In this document: one piece after another, positions 12,401 through 26,042 of the stretch
Position numbering within the stretch: position 1 is the stretch's first letter
Layout of the letters: every line of letters starts with the position of its first letter
NCBI GenBank assembly: GCA_017590115.1
Contig: JAGGNK010007559.1
Span: 4,176,020-4,240,019, forward strand
Source: Montifringilla adamsi
Taxonomy: Eukaryota; Chordata; Aves; Passeriformes; Passeridae
Length of the DNA: 64,000 nucleotides
Reading direction: 5' to 3'
Position numbers and translations under genes: made by a program
The notes under the pieces: generated by a model
What the model saw: the letters and a program-made list of their open reading frames with translations, nothing else
Database searches by the model: none
What the model was told of the DNA's origin: nothing

Positions 12401-15400
12401 TGTTTAAAACGACAAGTAAAGAAATACAGGAGGGGAGTATGAGAGTTTCCAGGGCCAGTGCAGGGTGTGCTGAAGGAGAAGACAATGCAGTGATTGCCCC
12501 CCTGGTCAGACCCTCATGGGGACAATTAAACTTCTTAGAGGGTTCTTATTGTCAGGGTTTGGGACAGTCAGAGGATGTTTCCTCTGGGAGCAGTGATCTG
12601 CTCTCATAGGTTCCTCTCCAAACCTGATTCAGAGCAGTCTGCTACCTCAGTGTTCAGCAAATGTCACAGGTGATGACTTGAAATGCCCATCAGCAATTTT
12701 AGTGGTGAGTACATATGGAAGTGAGATGAAGGAAAAGTCAGAAAACACTCTCAGCTTGCCTATCCCCTTCCTAATGGAGATGATAGAATTAAAAAGTTAT
12801 GCTTTGCAAACCATCCATTTCTGATCATACCATAATGTCCCCCTGCCAAGCTCCATGGCCCATGAAAATGCCCACTCTGCTCATAGTATTTAATTGTTTG
12901 GTAAATCATCTGTTACAGCCTGTTGAGCATTTTAAAGCATTTCTTGCTAATGGATTTTCACAATGTTGTTTAAGGGATGTTGTTATTAATAAATGTAACT
13001 GCACTGAATAGTAATTTGATAAAGATGAAAGAGGCATTTATAGATTCCACTTCCCTTTCAGCTGTTGCTAAGAATTTTCACTCCTTCAGAATATATTGAA
13101 TTTAATCTTGATTTTATTTTTTGTTAAAATCAGTCTATTATATTCTGATTCTATAAAGAGAATATGAGTTAGGTTGAACCAGTTGTGAAGTCCCCTGTGA
13201 AGTCCCCAGTTCTTCCCAGCACATCAGAGAGGTTTCCTTGATGTGAGAGAAAACAAAACTGGCACAGGTATCACATCCAGCATTGGTGGAAAAGTGTAAA
13301 GGCAGTTTGGTATTGGGGGAGGGGTTTTTTGCAAATGATTAATCAATCTTAATATTGATGGAAACATGAAAAGGAAATAATTTCTCCATGCTTGATAGCC
13401 AATTTTTGCTAATGGTCTGCTCTCCATTACGCTTTCATTGCAATGACTGAAGTGCTTTGTTGTGTATAAATTAATTAGGGACTTGCATCTCAGTAGTGAA
13501 CAGTGAGTGATTGGCTCCAGCGAAACAGGAAATGTGGAATGTCTAAAGGCTGGTATCTGCCACAAAAATGGCTCTGTAAACACTCGTGGCAGACAATAAT
13601 GAGAAGTACTGTGAGTTATGTTGGGAGTGCATCATAAAATTATCATAGGGCTAAACAAGAGAAATTGTGAGGAGGAATGCTTGCAGAAAAAAAATGAGAA
13701 ATGTTCTTTTCTGAGAAGAGAGCTTTGCTTCATTAAGATTTGATCCATGCAGAGACTGATGTCTTCAGCACAGGAGACAGGTATTAATCATGGGAAAGAA
13801 TTTGTTTGCACAACCAGCAGAAAGGCAGCTTTCTTAGCAAATAAGAAAAAAATTACTTTCTCTTTCTGAATTGAACTTCCAGTTAAAGATGCATCATATC
13901 CAAATGCAGAACCAAAAATGAGCAAAGGCAGCATGAAGCTGGAGGGGGCTGAGACAGGGACTTTACTCCTGCCTTTCTCAGTTGCTGGCAATGTGACATT
14001 GTACAGCTCCTTCTCTTCTCTATGGCCCTTCCATTCCTCCCACCTTCTGTGTATTTTCTTTGTTAGCTCTTTTTGAGAGCAGAGAATTTCTCATAGTCTG
14101 TGTTAGTGCTGCGTGTAACTGCTCCAGATGCTATGGTGATATCGAGAGTAATAGCTCATCTGCCACCCAGCTCATTCCCTCAGCTCATTCTTTTGCCAGG
14201 CTGCACATTCTTGTGAATAGGCAGCTAAGAGATTGCTCTATAAAGCAGTAATATGGATCTGCCTCTTATAACAGGAATAAGTTCAATGAAATTCAGCAGG
14301 AATAAAATGGGTACTTGTTATAGAGGAACTGAGACATTCTCTGCAAAATACACAAACAGTACTTACAATAAAGTTTAAAATTCAAGACAAGAAAATGGTG
14401 TGAGATGTCGGCTGCAACTTGCACCAGACTTCTCCCTGGGGATGAGTGCATTATATTGTAATCATTCTGTTTTTCTGGATTGCTTTCCTTGCAGAACAGG
14501 CTATAAATAATCATTATTGGTACTGCAAGGAGGCAGTGGGTTTCTGAACAACCATGACTGAATTCTTAATTTGTCAGTTACTGATACAATGCATCTTTTT
14601 TTCTAATTATTTTAATGATGTTTTATATGCAAAGGAAAGAATCCAACATTACTGAGGGGTTTGGGTTGCGTTTGTTTTCTTTTTTTTAGATTCCCAGACT
14701 AATTGGAGGACAGCCTACCTGTGACTGTCTGTGTGTTTGTAAATCTTGGGTCTGGACTGGTGACATTCGGTGATGGTTTGTGTGGATGGTTTAGCAATGT
14801 CAGCCCCGAGCCCCCAGCTACTCTGAAGACAATACCAATGTGCTACCAGCATCCCAGGGGGGACATCTTATTACTGGAGGAGGATTCTCAGGAATGAAAA
14901 TGCAGTTTTATCCTTCTCAAAGTGCCCCTTGCCAAGGTCAGCCAGGAGCACTTACTCCGAGTGATGCTTGTTAATATTCCCCTAACTCGCTAAGGGTGAG
15001 GCAGACACGGATTGCAGCTTCTGTCCTCCATTTCTTTGGGCCCAGCCATGCCCTCATGGACATCCATGGCCTGACAGCTCCAGTCACTGAAGTCAGTGGA
15101 CCTAAAAGATAAGGTATTGATGTAGGAGGAAGATGAATCAGGACCAGAGTCCCCTTGATTTCAGGTAGCAGGGCTGTGGTCGCTGTCCTGCAGAGCTTGA
15201 GAGCACAGTGCTTTAGTGACTGTCCTAAGGGCCCAGCTCAGTCACTGTGCTATAGGCAGGGAGCACAGCTCCCTGACCTGGGATGCTGAATGCTGATGGG
15301 TGGCCCAAAACATAGTTTGTGGCCAAAATGAGCTTATTTCCTCTTGCAGATCCCATCAGGAGAGCTCCTGAGGCAGTACTGCTCTCCTCTCTGCCTCTCC

Positions 15401-18159
15401 CCCAAGGAATGCAGGTCCTGACCACACACACTGTCCATACAGAACCCCTGCCTTGAACTTTGTGCCTCAGGCTTCAGCTTTGTGAGCCCTTAGATATCCC
15501 TTCTGCAGCTGCCTCAGGCCACACACAGTCATGAGACTCTGCTGGAGGTGACAAAGCTGGCACTGGGTCTGGGAATACCTCTCCTGTATGGAGTTAAACA
15601 GGTGATCATAATCCACTGGAAGCCTGAGCACTTTGGCTTAGCACTTACCTGGAACAGGGTGGACATGAGCCTGCAGCTGGCTCAGGAGGCAGTGGTGACC
15701 TGCAGCCCCTCCTCAGCTCCTCACACAGCATGAGCAGCCTTGTCCTGAGGGGCTGGAAGGGCTGAGGGCACCGAGGGGCAGCAAGAAAGGGTGTGTTTCT
15801 GATTTGGTATCATTTATAGGTGATGTGCTGGAAGTCTGGCATTGCCAGAGTTAGACCTACCACAAACACAAGACAACAGTGTGGAACGTTGGTGTCTCCC
15901 TGCTCTGAGCTACCTCAGCTGGAAAGGCTTTTGGAATTGAAGACAAATGGCAATGTAGCCTCTGGACTGGTTATTACTGTTACTCAAAAGCCTCAGGCAT
16001 CCAGGCTCTGGCCTGTTTGGCCAGTTGCTCTGTGCTGCTGAGGATGTTCTGCTCCTTTTCACTAGAAAGCAAAAGCAGTTTTGTGCCCAACAGGCAATAG
16101 GCTTTCCCCTTGTTTTTTGTTGGTCTCCTCCACTGCCTTCCCCTGCAAGGGGGGAGCAAAGGGTGGTGCAGCCTGTGGGTTTAACTGAACACCATCCCTT
16201 TAATGTGGAGTTGTGTTTTTCTCTCAAGGCCAAAAATAAATGCTACTGAAGGACTACACAGACATGAAAAGAAGGCTTGGACACTTGGAAGACAAGACTG
16301 CTTTGTGCTTCCCAAAGCAAAGAGCCTGTTCACAAGGAGGTTACTTTTTTAGACAAACACTAGTCCTGTGACACTGCCAAGGTCAGTAGGTGCCCAGCAG
16401 AGCACTGTGCAGACATGCTCTGGGAGTGGGGCACAGCTTTTCTCCCCCTCCAATATATTTACAGTATATTAATGGAGAGGAGAGAAATTTGCTTTGCTCT
16501 GCCATTTCATCTCTCCTCTGGGGATGGAACATGCATCAGATGGAACATGCATTGGCTCTTCCATTTGCCAATGGAAGAGCTTCCATCCATCTTCCATCTT
16601 TCTGGGCCAACAGCATGGCCTTAGTGCTGTGGTAGGTGTCTCATGCTGTTTTGGGAAGTGAGGGCTGTGCTGCTGCCATTCTGCAACTCAGAAAACAGGG
16701 AAAGCAAGGATATGTCACAGGCAGGATCCTGGAGTGATTCTCATGGCAGTGGGGAAAGTCAGTGAGTGGGTGGGTGACCCCCTGCTGAGATTCAAGTCCC
16801 ACTTTGAGTACAGATACCCCACATGACAGTGATTTTTAAAGGGGTTTGCATGACCAGTACATTTTTATGATGTGTTTTGAGTGTTGGTTTCCTCTTTTCT
16901 AGAAGTGGCCCTGTACAGCCAGTTTAAGGTAAGCCTCTGCTGCTTGTCCTGGCTGCAGGTCTGGGACAGGTCAATCCACGGTCTGGGTGAGCTTTGCTTT
17001 CTTCAAGAACCAGACCGAATTCAAAGTGAATAGCTTGGCACAGGCACCTCGTTTTCAGGTGAGCAAGGTCTGGCTGCTGCAGCAATCTCAGTGGGGTTAG
17101 CAGGCTTTGTACTTCACCTCAGGCACTTAACTAATTCCTCATAGAGTGCAGTATGTTCTGAAGTGTGATCTTTATGTCTCAGTTGTCTATAAAATGAAAA
17201 TGCTAGTTCATCCTGAGAAGGATTACAGTGTCTCACACACACAAGAAAGGCAAGTGAAGTTCTTTCACTGTCTCTAAAGTGCTGAGCTCTGAGTCATCCA
17301 GAGCCTGCAAAGACTTTGGTGAAGAGTTCTTAAGGGTACCTCATTAGGGCTGAATCTCCAGCACTGTCTGTAGTCACACACCAAAGTATTCATCTCTCAA
17401 AGGACAAACGTTGAGAAATTAAGGGAACAAAGGAGTGGAATCAACTGCACTGAAGACCTGGGGAATTGAATGTGATGGGAACTGGATTCCAGAACTAGCT
17501 GGAACATGCAGGAGGACAAACCCTCAAGGGAAACTCCAAAACCAGCCCCAAACACATGCAGGAGTTTGGTGAGAGCAGACAAGGGATGGGCAGCAATGGG
17601 TTCAGGTGCAGCCAGGGACTGAAATCAGAGGTCTGTAGGGGAACCACTGCAGGGAATGACCACCTGCCTTTGGAGCCCATCACCTTGCACAGGGCTGAGC
17701 CCCTGTGCCAAGGGCACGTTCAGTCCAGCAGTTCTGGACCTGCTTTATGAGCTACTCTGTCATCTTTGCCAGGAGTGTGGCATCAGAGAAGAGTGTTGGG
17801 GCAAGACTAGAGGAACTATTTGCCTCAGTCTTCCCATTTTAATTTGCTGAGGTCAGAAAATATAAGGGTAGAATGAGAAATGTCAAAAGTAAAGTTGTGA
17901 ATCAGATTTTGAAAAGGAAATTAAACAGATGGTAGAAGGTTTCAGATAAATACAGAAGAGGAAAAGAGGAAAAACATGGTCATTATATAGTGAGAATGGG
18001 ATTGAGATTAGACTAGTCTACATATGGTCCAAAATCAATTAAAACCGCTTTACCTACGTTTTCAGTAGAGATTATCATATTGAACAATGGGGCAAAGATG
18101 AGATCTCTAGTGGGAACATACTTAAGGGAATGAAAATTATCACATGTAAGACGGAAGGA
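9428..18159. other. intergenic, possible ancient repeat remnants
   Basis: No gene is recognised. Near 15070-15140, TCACTGAAGTCAGTGGA and GAATCAGGACCAGAG resemble words common in old amniote interspersed repeats, too decayed to name. The pyrimidine-rich stretch 10800-11140 holds long open frames of biased composition. Confidence 0.55.
16555..16580. repeat. perfect 11 bp inverted repeat
   Basis: GCTCTTCCATT and its exact complement AATGGAAGAGC are separated by TGCC. Just upstream (about 16523-16552) a GATGGAACATGCAT block occurs twice in tandem. Confidence 0.9.
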
Positions 18160-19150
18160 AAAACTTAAAGAATTCCATGTGCTCAGATCAAGGTGCCCTG
18201 GCAGATTTCCACCTCAGGATTTGGAAAGAACTGGCACATTAAAGGAGCTCAGCGTAACCTCATATTTCTCTTTGATGACTGATTTTTTTTTTTCCAAGAC
18301 AAATGAAATACAGGTGATATATTCTATCCAGACATGAGTCAAGAATCTGATATTACACCACATGGGAAATTAGTGGCTGAAGTTGAGAAGATGGGGACTA
18401 GTGTGGATGGCAAACGCAGAACTGCTAAAGCCAAGGACAGGGAGCTCTGTGGGAAGGAGAAATGCTGGACAGAGAGTGGAACTCCTCAAGGGTCAGTCTT
18501 GAGCCAGTCTTATTTATTTTGTTAATGACCTGGCACAGCTGTAGCACTGTCATAAAGAAATTTGCTGAGGACACGGGCTTTGCTAATACAGAGAAGGATC
18601 AGAACATCAATCAGCAATAACTTAATGACAGAATTTGAGATAGAATAGACAAAGTATAAAGATAGGCAGTTAAAAATTAATCATTAGAATATAACATTAC
18701 TCACTTGAGAAGGACAAAAGCAGGGTGGTTAAAAAAAAACACATAGAGAGAATTACTTGCTCTGAGGGATAACTGTGAGCCACCAATCTGATATGGAAAG
18801 GCAAACACAGTCCTGGAAGATACAGGTTCACTCATGTTCAAGGAAGATTAGCAGGTACAGAGAAGGGCATTAAGGATCATCAGAGGGTTTAGAACAAGAG
18901 GAGACTAGAAGAGCTTCATTTGTTTAGTTTCTCAAAACAAAGACTAGAGCAGATAGGATTGTTTTTGGTAAATACATCTGATAGGTAAAGATCAGAGAAA
19001 AAAAGAGAATTGTTTAAACTAAATTATGATGCTGGCACAAGAACAAATGATATTAGGGCTGGAAATTTAAAATGAAGTGTTGGAATAGCCTGCCAAAAAG
19101 TGTGATATGATGTAATTGATTGTGATAGTGGGAGACTGGCTCAGTAATGC
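18160..19150 (+). mobile_element. CR1 LINE fragment, decayed ORF2 and 3' part
   Basis: A long, heavily decayed CR1 retroposon. The reverse-transcriptase palm is recognisable: GTPQGSVL near 18480-18503, then after a frameshift VNDL near 18521, and KFAED near 18559-18573 where the active-site box should read FADD. The first catalytic aspartate has become glutamate. Further on, sequence resembling the older CR1 3' region follows (AGGATCATCAGAGGG near 18871; GATGCTGGCACAAGAACAAATG near 19028; TGGAATAGCCTGCC near 19080). Multiple stops and frameshifts make it non-functional. The start is uncertain; AT-rich sequence from about 17830 may be more of the same element. Divergence suggests an old insertion. 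Confidence 0.7.
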
Positions 19151-22100
19151 CGAGCCCTGTGTTCCTAGAAATGTGCAGCAGACAGGATTTTGGCAAAGTG
19201 GGCACTGGCCTCTAACAAGGAGGAGGAGCCCTGTGCTGCCTGTGTAAGCAGGAGAAAGCATAACTGGCCAGTCACCAGCTTTGGAAATAGGGGAAAAAAG
19301 GAAGCTTTGATTTCAACAGCTAAAGTGAGGTCCTTTCCTCCTCCTCCCCTATGGGAACTGGCAAACTCAGCTCTTTAATGGTTCAAGCTCATCTCAGCCT
19401 TGCCTATAAATAGATAAATGAGATTCCTCCTGTCCCAGTGAGTAATTCTGACATCCTCCCGCTGCCTCAGAGAGCTGAGTCACAGGCACTCTGCACTCCA
19501 GTCCCTGCATTACTTACATGGTCTCAAAGGAAATTTTAACACATCCAATGAATCATCAGGGATTGGATCATGTTTAAAGTTATTCCATTGGTATTTCCCT
19601 TCCATTGTAGCAAGTCTGCCAATACCTAAAACTTTGGCTAATCTCGACTCAAAACACATTGTGGAAATAGCATGTTGACATATACAGCTACTAATAAAAA
19701 TAATAATAAAAAGTCTTTTTAAATTTGCACCAAAAAACCAAGTCACCCTTAATGGATTCCTCTAGTGCTTTTGGACCTGCTAATTTTGTCAGACTTTTCC
19801 TTTTTCTGTAGCTGCTTATTTAAAGGAACTCAAAATTTGAAATGTTTAATATTCAGTCATTAGGCCCCTAATTTAATCTCCTGTAGATTTCCTGCCAAAA
19901 TATTATTTGCACTGAGATGAAGCTTGCAACCCCATGCTCATTCTCTCTCAGAGACACAGATTCCTGGTCTTACCCATGATAAAAATAAAATGCCTGCAAA
20001 GCAAAGACAAAATCAGAGCAGTGTTAAGAACAGCACACAGGGCAGTGATACATCACTGTATGAGCCTCATGGGGCATTGTCACTTGTCACCTTGCCTTCT
20101 CCCAGGTGGTACAGAGTGGTCTCATTGGCTTAGAAGCAACACAGCATTTGAAATTAGAACATCTCTCTTTTTGTCCTTCCTTCAGAAAACATCTGGAAGA
20201 GCGGAAAATTCTCCAGCAGAATTTGGGGGCTGTGAAACAAACACTGAAATATTTCTCTCTGTTGGTTTTCTGGCTTGCCTTTCGTATCTTAGAACTGGTT
20301 GGGACATTTCACTCATTATTACCAGACTTGGTTTCAGTCACATTTGCTGGTTTGCTGCTGTGGTTTGGTATTCTTAGACCTAAAACCTGTTTTGTTCTTT
20401 TGATAACCCTAGGAAATCTGTGTCATATTTAAATAACATTTTTCTAGTACCTTTTCATCAGGCAGTTCTCCGCCTGTGCACAGATTGTTAACAAGCGTTT
20501 ACTCCACACATTCCAGCCAGCGCTGCAGTCGCTCCATGAGACGCTTCTGTTGTGAGGCTGGTTGGGTTATTTATCAGCCCAGCACAGCCTTCACTGCCAG
20601 TTTGCTGCCAGCTGTTAACTATACAATAGCGTTGGGAACAAAATCAGTTCTGGCTCTGCCAGCAGAGTTGGACATAATTCAGCTACCTGTTGACAAATGA
20701 TGATTTGTTTAACAGCATAAACTATAATATTTTTGTAGCCAAAAGTTTTCACACTCCTCTGCAACTGGTCAAAAAGCCTGAGGAATTCCCAGAAGTTCCT
20801 CACTTGTGTCTTTTTCAAGTTTTCTTACAGCACTGCCTTGTATTGTTGTCTCTATGCAGGAAAAGACATCCTTAATGGGCAAAGCAGTGGTGTCTGCATG
20901 CTGCTGGAACAGGGCAGCTGCATTCCTTGGTGCCACTTGGCTGCTAGGCTGGGCTCTGAAGCAGCAATGCCCACTGGACAGTTGGGCTGTAGGGATGCTC
21001 CAGGACAAGCCAGAGGCCTGAAAACAAGCCAGGGTATCTGTAGAGCATTAATCACCCCGTGCAGGGCTGGGCACTGGTAACGGGGTGAGAGTGCTCTCAC
21101 AGCACACACATGGTTTCTATCTAAGCTTTGTTACAGCTGGATCTTTCCCACTAACGCATCCTTCTTTAACACCTTGTACTCATTTACTGCAGGGCTGTTT
21201 AGCAGCACAAATCAATTAAGTGCTGCAGAAACCCACTGAGACAGGGAGAGTTCCCTGTCTCTGGTTCAGCCAGGGTGGGAGGCATGCAGAGGTTAAGCCT
21301 GTGCTTTTTGCCACACAAGGAGTTAGGGTGGAGCATGGAGCAGCCACCAGCTCATCTTCTCTGTGGGTTTCAGCCCTCCCCAGCACCCTCAGGGAGACTC
21401 ACAGCTGCTTCAGGAGATCTAAGGGTCTTGAGGAGCTTCTCATCTGGCATCAAATAATCAGAGAACTGGAGAATGCCAGCCCTGCTGCCATATCCCACTG
21501 AGACTGGCCAGGAAGCCTCACTGAGCGGGGCTGAGCAGTCCTGAGGTACTCAGCTGTGTCCTGTAGCAGGGACAGGGTACAGTGAGGGCCTCCAAGCTCA
21601 CCTGCATGTGTCTCACAGGTTTGTCCCTCATTAAATTGTCTATACCTGCTGGGGAAATCACTGCTCAGTGGTTTAGCTACAACTGGCCAGAGGGACATGC
21701 AGGGGTTCAGGAAGTAGCAAAGTCACAAAATGTGAATGAGAACAGAGTCAGAAAAAATGAGTGGCTTTAAAATAATCATTTGGTTGGTCTTGTTCCAAGT
21801 GTAGCACCAGCTCAGCGTGCCAGGCAGAGCTCAGGAAGTGCCTTCCATGCTGGCCCCATGGGAACAGGATGCAGAGATGTGCCTCTGCTTCAGGCTGGCT
21901 GGAGCTGCTCACACACAGCACAGGCTCCAGAAACAAGAGAGAGTAATGCAAGCCACATGATACAGCTGATCCACACAATGAAGGAAGATAAAGCCTAACC
22001 AAGCAGTTCCTGCTCCTCATGGGTGTCTCTCAGGAGGGCCTGAGGCTGTGGGACATGCCCTCAGCTCACAGAGACCATTAATCATGAGTCTATCTTGATC

Positions 22101-25062
22101 CCTGGCTATTTTAATCACTGTTGAAATACATACTCCTAAAAATGGTATTTGATTCCAATGCACATGATTTCCTTTGGCTTCCTTTCCCCCAATTAAGTGC
22201 AAGCTGTAACTACTTGGAAATCCACACACTGGGATCCACAGTTTGCTTCTCACCTGTCATGGAGCAAAAACCACTTGGTGCTACATGTAGCATATGATCC
22301 GTGACACCAGACATAAACAGCATGTAGTATCATGTAATGGGGCTGTGGTCTGAGTGTGGTACCAACCTGTCCTGTGCAATGGCACCTGGAAATGTCACTG
22401 GCTCCTACTGGATCATCAGTCCTTCCCTGTTCTTTATTCTGTAATGATTGAATACCTCTTACATATGCAGGCACTAATCAGGATGTCAGTCTGTTGTCAG
22501 AGAAGTGAATGAATCATCAGAAGTGGATGAACTGGGAGTATATTTGTAAAGGGTAGGCTGTAGAAACCAGTAAGTCTTTAATTTTTCCTTTAAAAACGCT
22601 GAGCAAAAGTCTCAGGAAGTTTAAGGAGAAAACAAATTCTTCTTCCACAGGTTCAGAAGCGCAGCAGAGAGTCCTTGTACTGCTCAGCTTCTCTCGTGGG
22701 GCAGATGAGCAGCCTGAGGAGTCTGGGGGTGCCTTCTTTTGAGTGCAGACTAAATGCATCATGCCCAGCTCCATGGGCTTAATGGTGCCCTAATTTACAA
22801 ACTGGGTACCTACAGCTCTGAATTTCTCTGCATTTCTTGTCTATGAGGCTGTTGCTGTTGAGCTTAAAGAACCAGTCTGAGTTTACAGACATAAAGAAAA
22901 AGTGAAGTTTACAGGAATACCAGCTTAAAAATATAAGGAACATTTTGAAGGTACACTAATCATCAGGGACCCCTTCAGTGTTTGTCACACTGAGTCAGGT
23001 CAGGGGCCCATGACACCAGAACAAATAGCCAAGAGGACTCCTCACAATTATAATGTGGGATTTAAATCATTAGACTCAACAACATTATTTACCTGGGACA
23101 CCACAACTCTTTTTCTTGTATCTTTAGTATTAAAGAAACAGCACATACTTTTTTTTTTTTTTTTTAAGCTGCATGTAAAGCAGCATCAAGCTCAGTAACA
23201 AGAGGACATTCTGTCTGTTGGGCTTCCAGGTTAAGAAGACAAACCCTGCTCCAATGACATAACAAATTTTTCAAACTTGATGTTGCAGAGAAAGGCACAG
23301 TCATGCTGTTCTAGATCAGCTGATAAGTTTGTGTGCTGAACTTGGGACCCAGGGATGTCAGCTCACTTTTCTGGGGTATTGTTTTAGTTTTTCTGTTTAA
23401 AAAGTACTAAGTATCAGCCTTTGAACCCCAGGAAATACAAACTGGGCACCAGAACAGGGTGCAGCTCATGTGAAGGTTGGCCCAGTCATCCCACTTGAGA
23501 AGTTGTAATTTCTTTCCCATCAATTCCAACAAATGTTCTCTTGGTGAAATGTGGCCAGTTCTGGTCCAATTAAAAAGACAAAGCCCAATAACCACCTGCT
23601 AAAGCTAAAGGTTCCTTGAAAGCTTGGATTTATTCAGTCTTGCTGAAAATCAAATGTTTAAACTATGACAAAAGTTTGCCTAAATAACTGTATTTCCTCT
23701 GTGAAGCAGCTATTTATTCATCAGAAACTATAGCAAAGCACCACAGGGCTTCAGTAAAAGAAATCAATAAATTTGCCTGCAAAATGTATTTCCTGCTCTG
23801 ATTTTATTCCATGTATGTGTCTGACATACAATTTCTGTTTGATTGAACATACCATACTAAACTGTTCTGGACAGGAGCTGTGCACTCAGCAGCTGATAAC
23901 AGTGCAAGGCATTTCAGCAAGCGTCCCCTGCAGTGAGAGATTCCTTGCAGGCATTAACAGAATCACTTGTACTTGAAGAGAAATTTTTTTTCCCCTTTTC
24001 CCTGTTGGGATCTCACCCTGCACCCTTTGCTCTGTGCTGCCTCGGGTCAGTTCTTTGTGGGCAGTCACCAATCCAGATGCTCTGCACCTTCCAAGGATGG
24101 GCAAAGCAGCATCAGTGCTGGCTCAGCCTTAGTTCATCTGCTATTACCTGTTTCTCAGAGAAAAAGTTGTGTGCATGGGAGGACCAGGGTGTTTCATTTC
24201 AACAGGATCTATTTTCATGTTCATGATGCTAGCACAGACTAGGGGTGGCAACCTGAAGGAAGTCTGGGGCAGTGCTTAACAGCAGTAGAAGCTGAGGGTA
24301 TGACCTGAGACTGAGTCTGAAAAAAACCCGTAATTGCCTGCATGTACTTTTCAAAACACCTTCATTTTAGGTATTTCTGCTTTTTTTCCAAGCTAAAGTG
24401 GAGGTGTTAAGTGGCACTGAACTTTAAAAAGAAAATTCAACCTAGTCAGATTTGTTCTTGAAGTCTTAGTGGCTTAGTGTGGGCACTAAGAAATGCACTT
24501 TGGTCTGCTGACTGTGTCCTCAAGTGCTAAAGAGGGACCAGCAGGGCTGGATCCCACTGCAGGATGTGCACAAGGGATCCTGCATGTGAGCCCCTGGCCA
24601 TGTACCAAGTGATCCTACAGACCTCTGCTGCACCAACCCTCCTCTGACAGGCAGTGTGGCACCTGGGGGAGCTGCTTTGGGAACAGATCTGACCAAAACA
24701 GCACCAAATCATGGTGCTTTCCTATTTCCCACGTGCAGTCACACACATGGAGGGTTTTGTCCACAGAGGCCAGGATAAGCAGGCAACTTGCAGCTTGCCA
24801 AGAAGGAACAAGATACATGATAAAAGCCCTGGAATAGCTTCTCAGACATTTCTATAGGCAGAGTTCCCACAGCACATAAGAAAAACATCCATTCATCAGG
24901 GTCTGGGCTGCAGGATGAACTGCAGGAGTTGTGCTGTGTGCATCCTCTGTTAGAAGTTCTGACTTGACCTTAAAATCCATGCGTGGCTTCTCTTCACAGT
25001 GGCAGAGCTGAGGTAGGAAGAGGCTGGGGAGGCATATTCCAGTATTTCAGAGCAAAAATGTA

Positions 25063-25068
25063 TTTATT
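25063..25068 (-). other. poly(A) signal candidate downstream of mir-365
   Basis: AATAAA on the minus strand about 1.7 kb downstream of mir-365, followed by a TACATTTTTGCTCTG stretch. It is a possible 3' end for the microRNA primary transcript. Such motifs are frequent in AT-rich DNA. Confidence 0.2.
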
Positions 25069-26016
25069 TTACCATATAAATATCCTGATTTAAAGTGTTG
25101 ATACTAAAGATAAAAATTGTAACAGAAACTCATCCAAAAAAGTTACAAACCCCCATTCCCGATCCTCCTGTTTTCATCACAAAGAATATTCCACAGTAGA
25201 GTGTTGCTTTGCAGCCTGTTAGCAGAAGAGATGATTGGGTCACTTGACTTGTAGGTGTCAGAATCAGAACAGATTAAACTAATTCCATCCACCCATCTTG
25301 CCAAGGAAACATTCAAGCCCTTTCATCTCGTTTCAGTATCCAAAGAAGACAGAAGAGTTGCTGGATACAGAATCCTTGTGGAAAGGAGCAGCAGATCTGG
25401 GGTTTCCTATGATGAGGCAGTCTCAGAAATCACTGGTGTCAAAGCAGAAAGTCCTGACACAAACAGTTCCAAAAGTGTCACATTCCTGGAATCAGCTGGC
25501 ACAAAGGACACTCCTGGCTAGTTCTGTGGGGCCTTGAGCAGCCCAGGTTTCTTTGTTCCCTGCGGGTTGAACAGAATCCATCCTTCATTGATAGTGGTGC
25601 CTTCCTTGTACCCATTGTCTGTCTTATCTGTCACACTGTCACTGGGACAAGGATTGTCCTTTAGGACTTGCTTACACAGCAGCTGCAATAGCTACAGCAG
25701 GATGACTCCATGTGAACACTCATTCCACAGCCACGGGATCAGCTCCTGGTTCATACCATACCTTAAGTGGAGCAGCGTCAGTGTGTCAATGTGCCTTACA
25801 AAGTTAAGCCGGACCTGGGACTCAGCTCAGGGTTTCTAGTCACTCCTCCTTTATAAAGAATTCAGCTTTAAGAAAAGCAGTTGAAATGCTCCTGAGAATG
25901 ACAAATAACAAATGAGTAAACCTTGCTCCAGAGCCATAAAACCCAGTTTAAAGAAAAAAAAAAAAAGCATGCACTCCTAATCTATTGGCATGGGCAGCAT
26001 GGGCATATAAAGCAGA

Positions 26017-26042
26017 ATTAATTGATAATCATATCAATTAAT
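26017..26042. repeat. perfect 10 bp inverted repeat with homeodomain-like cores
   Basis: ATTAATTGAT and ATCAATTAAT flank AATCAT, and another ATTGAT follows directly. Each arm contains TAATTGAT-type homeodomain cores. It lies about 0.8 kb downstream of mir-365. Confidence 0.85.

Noticed and set aside
20106..20432. Plus-strand frame with a KHLEERKILQQNL stretch after a pyrimidine-rich TTCAG.
   Set aside because: It looks briefly like a coiled-coil exon, but no matching donor follows, the rest is hydrophobic low-information sequence, and the position has no expected gene.
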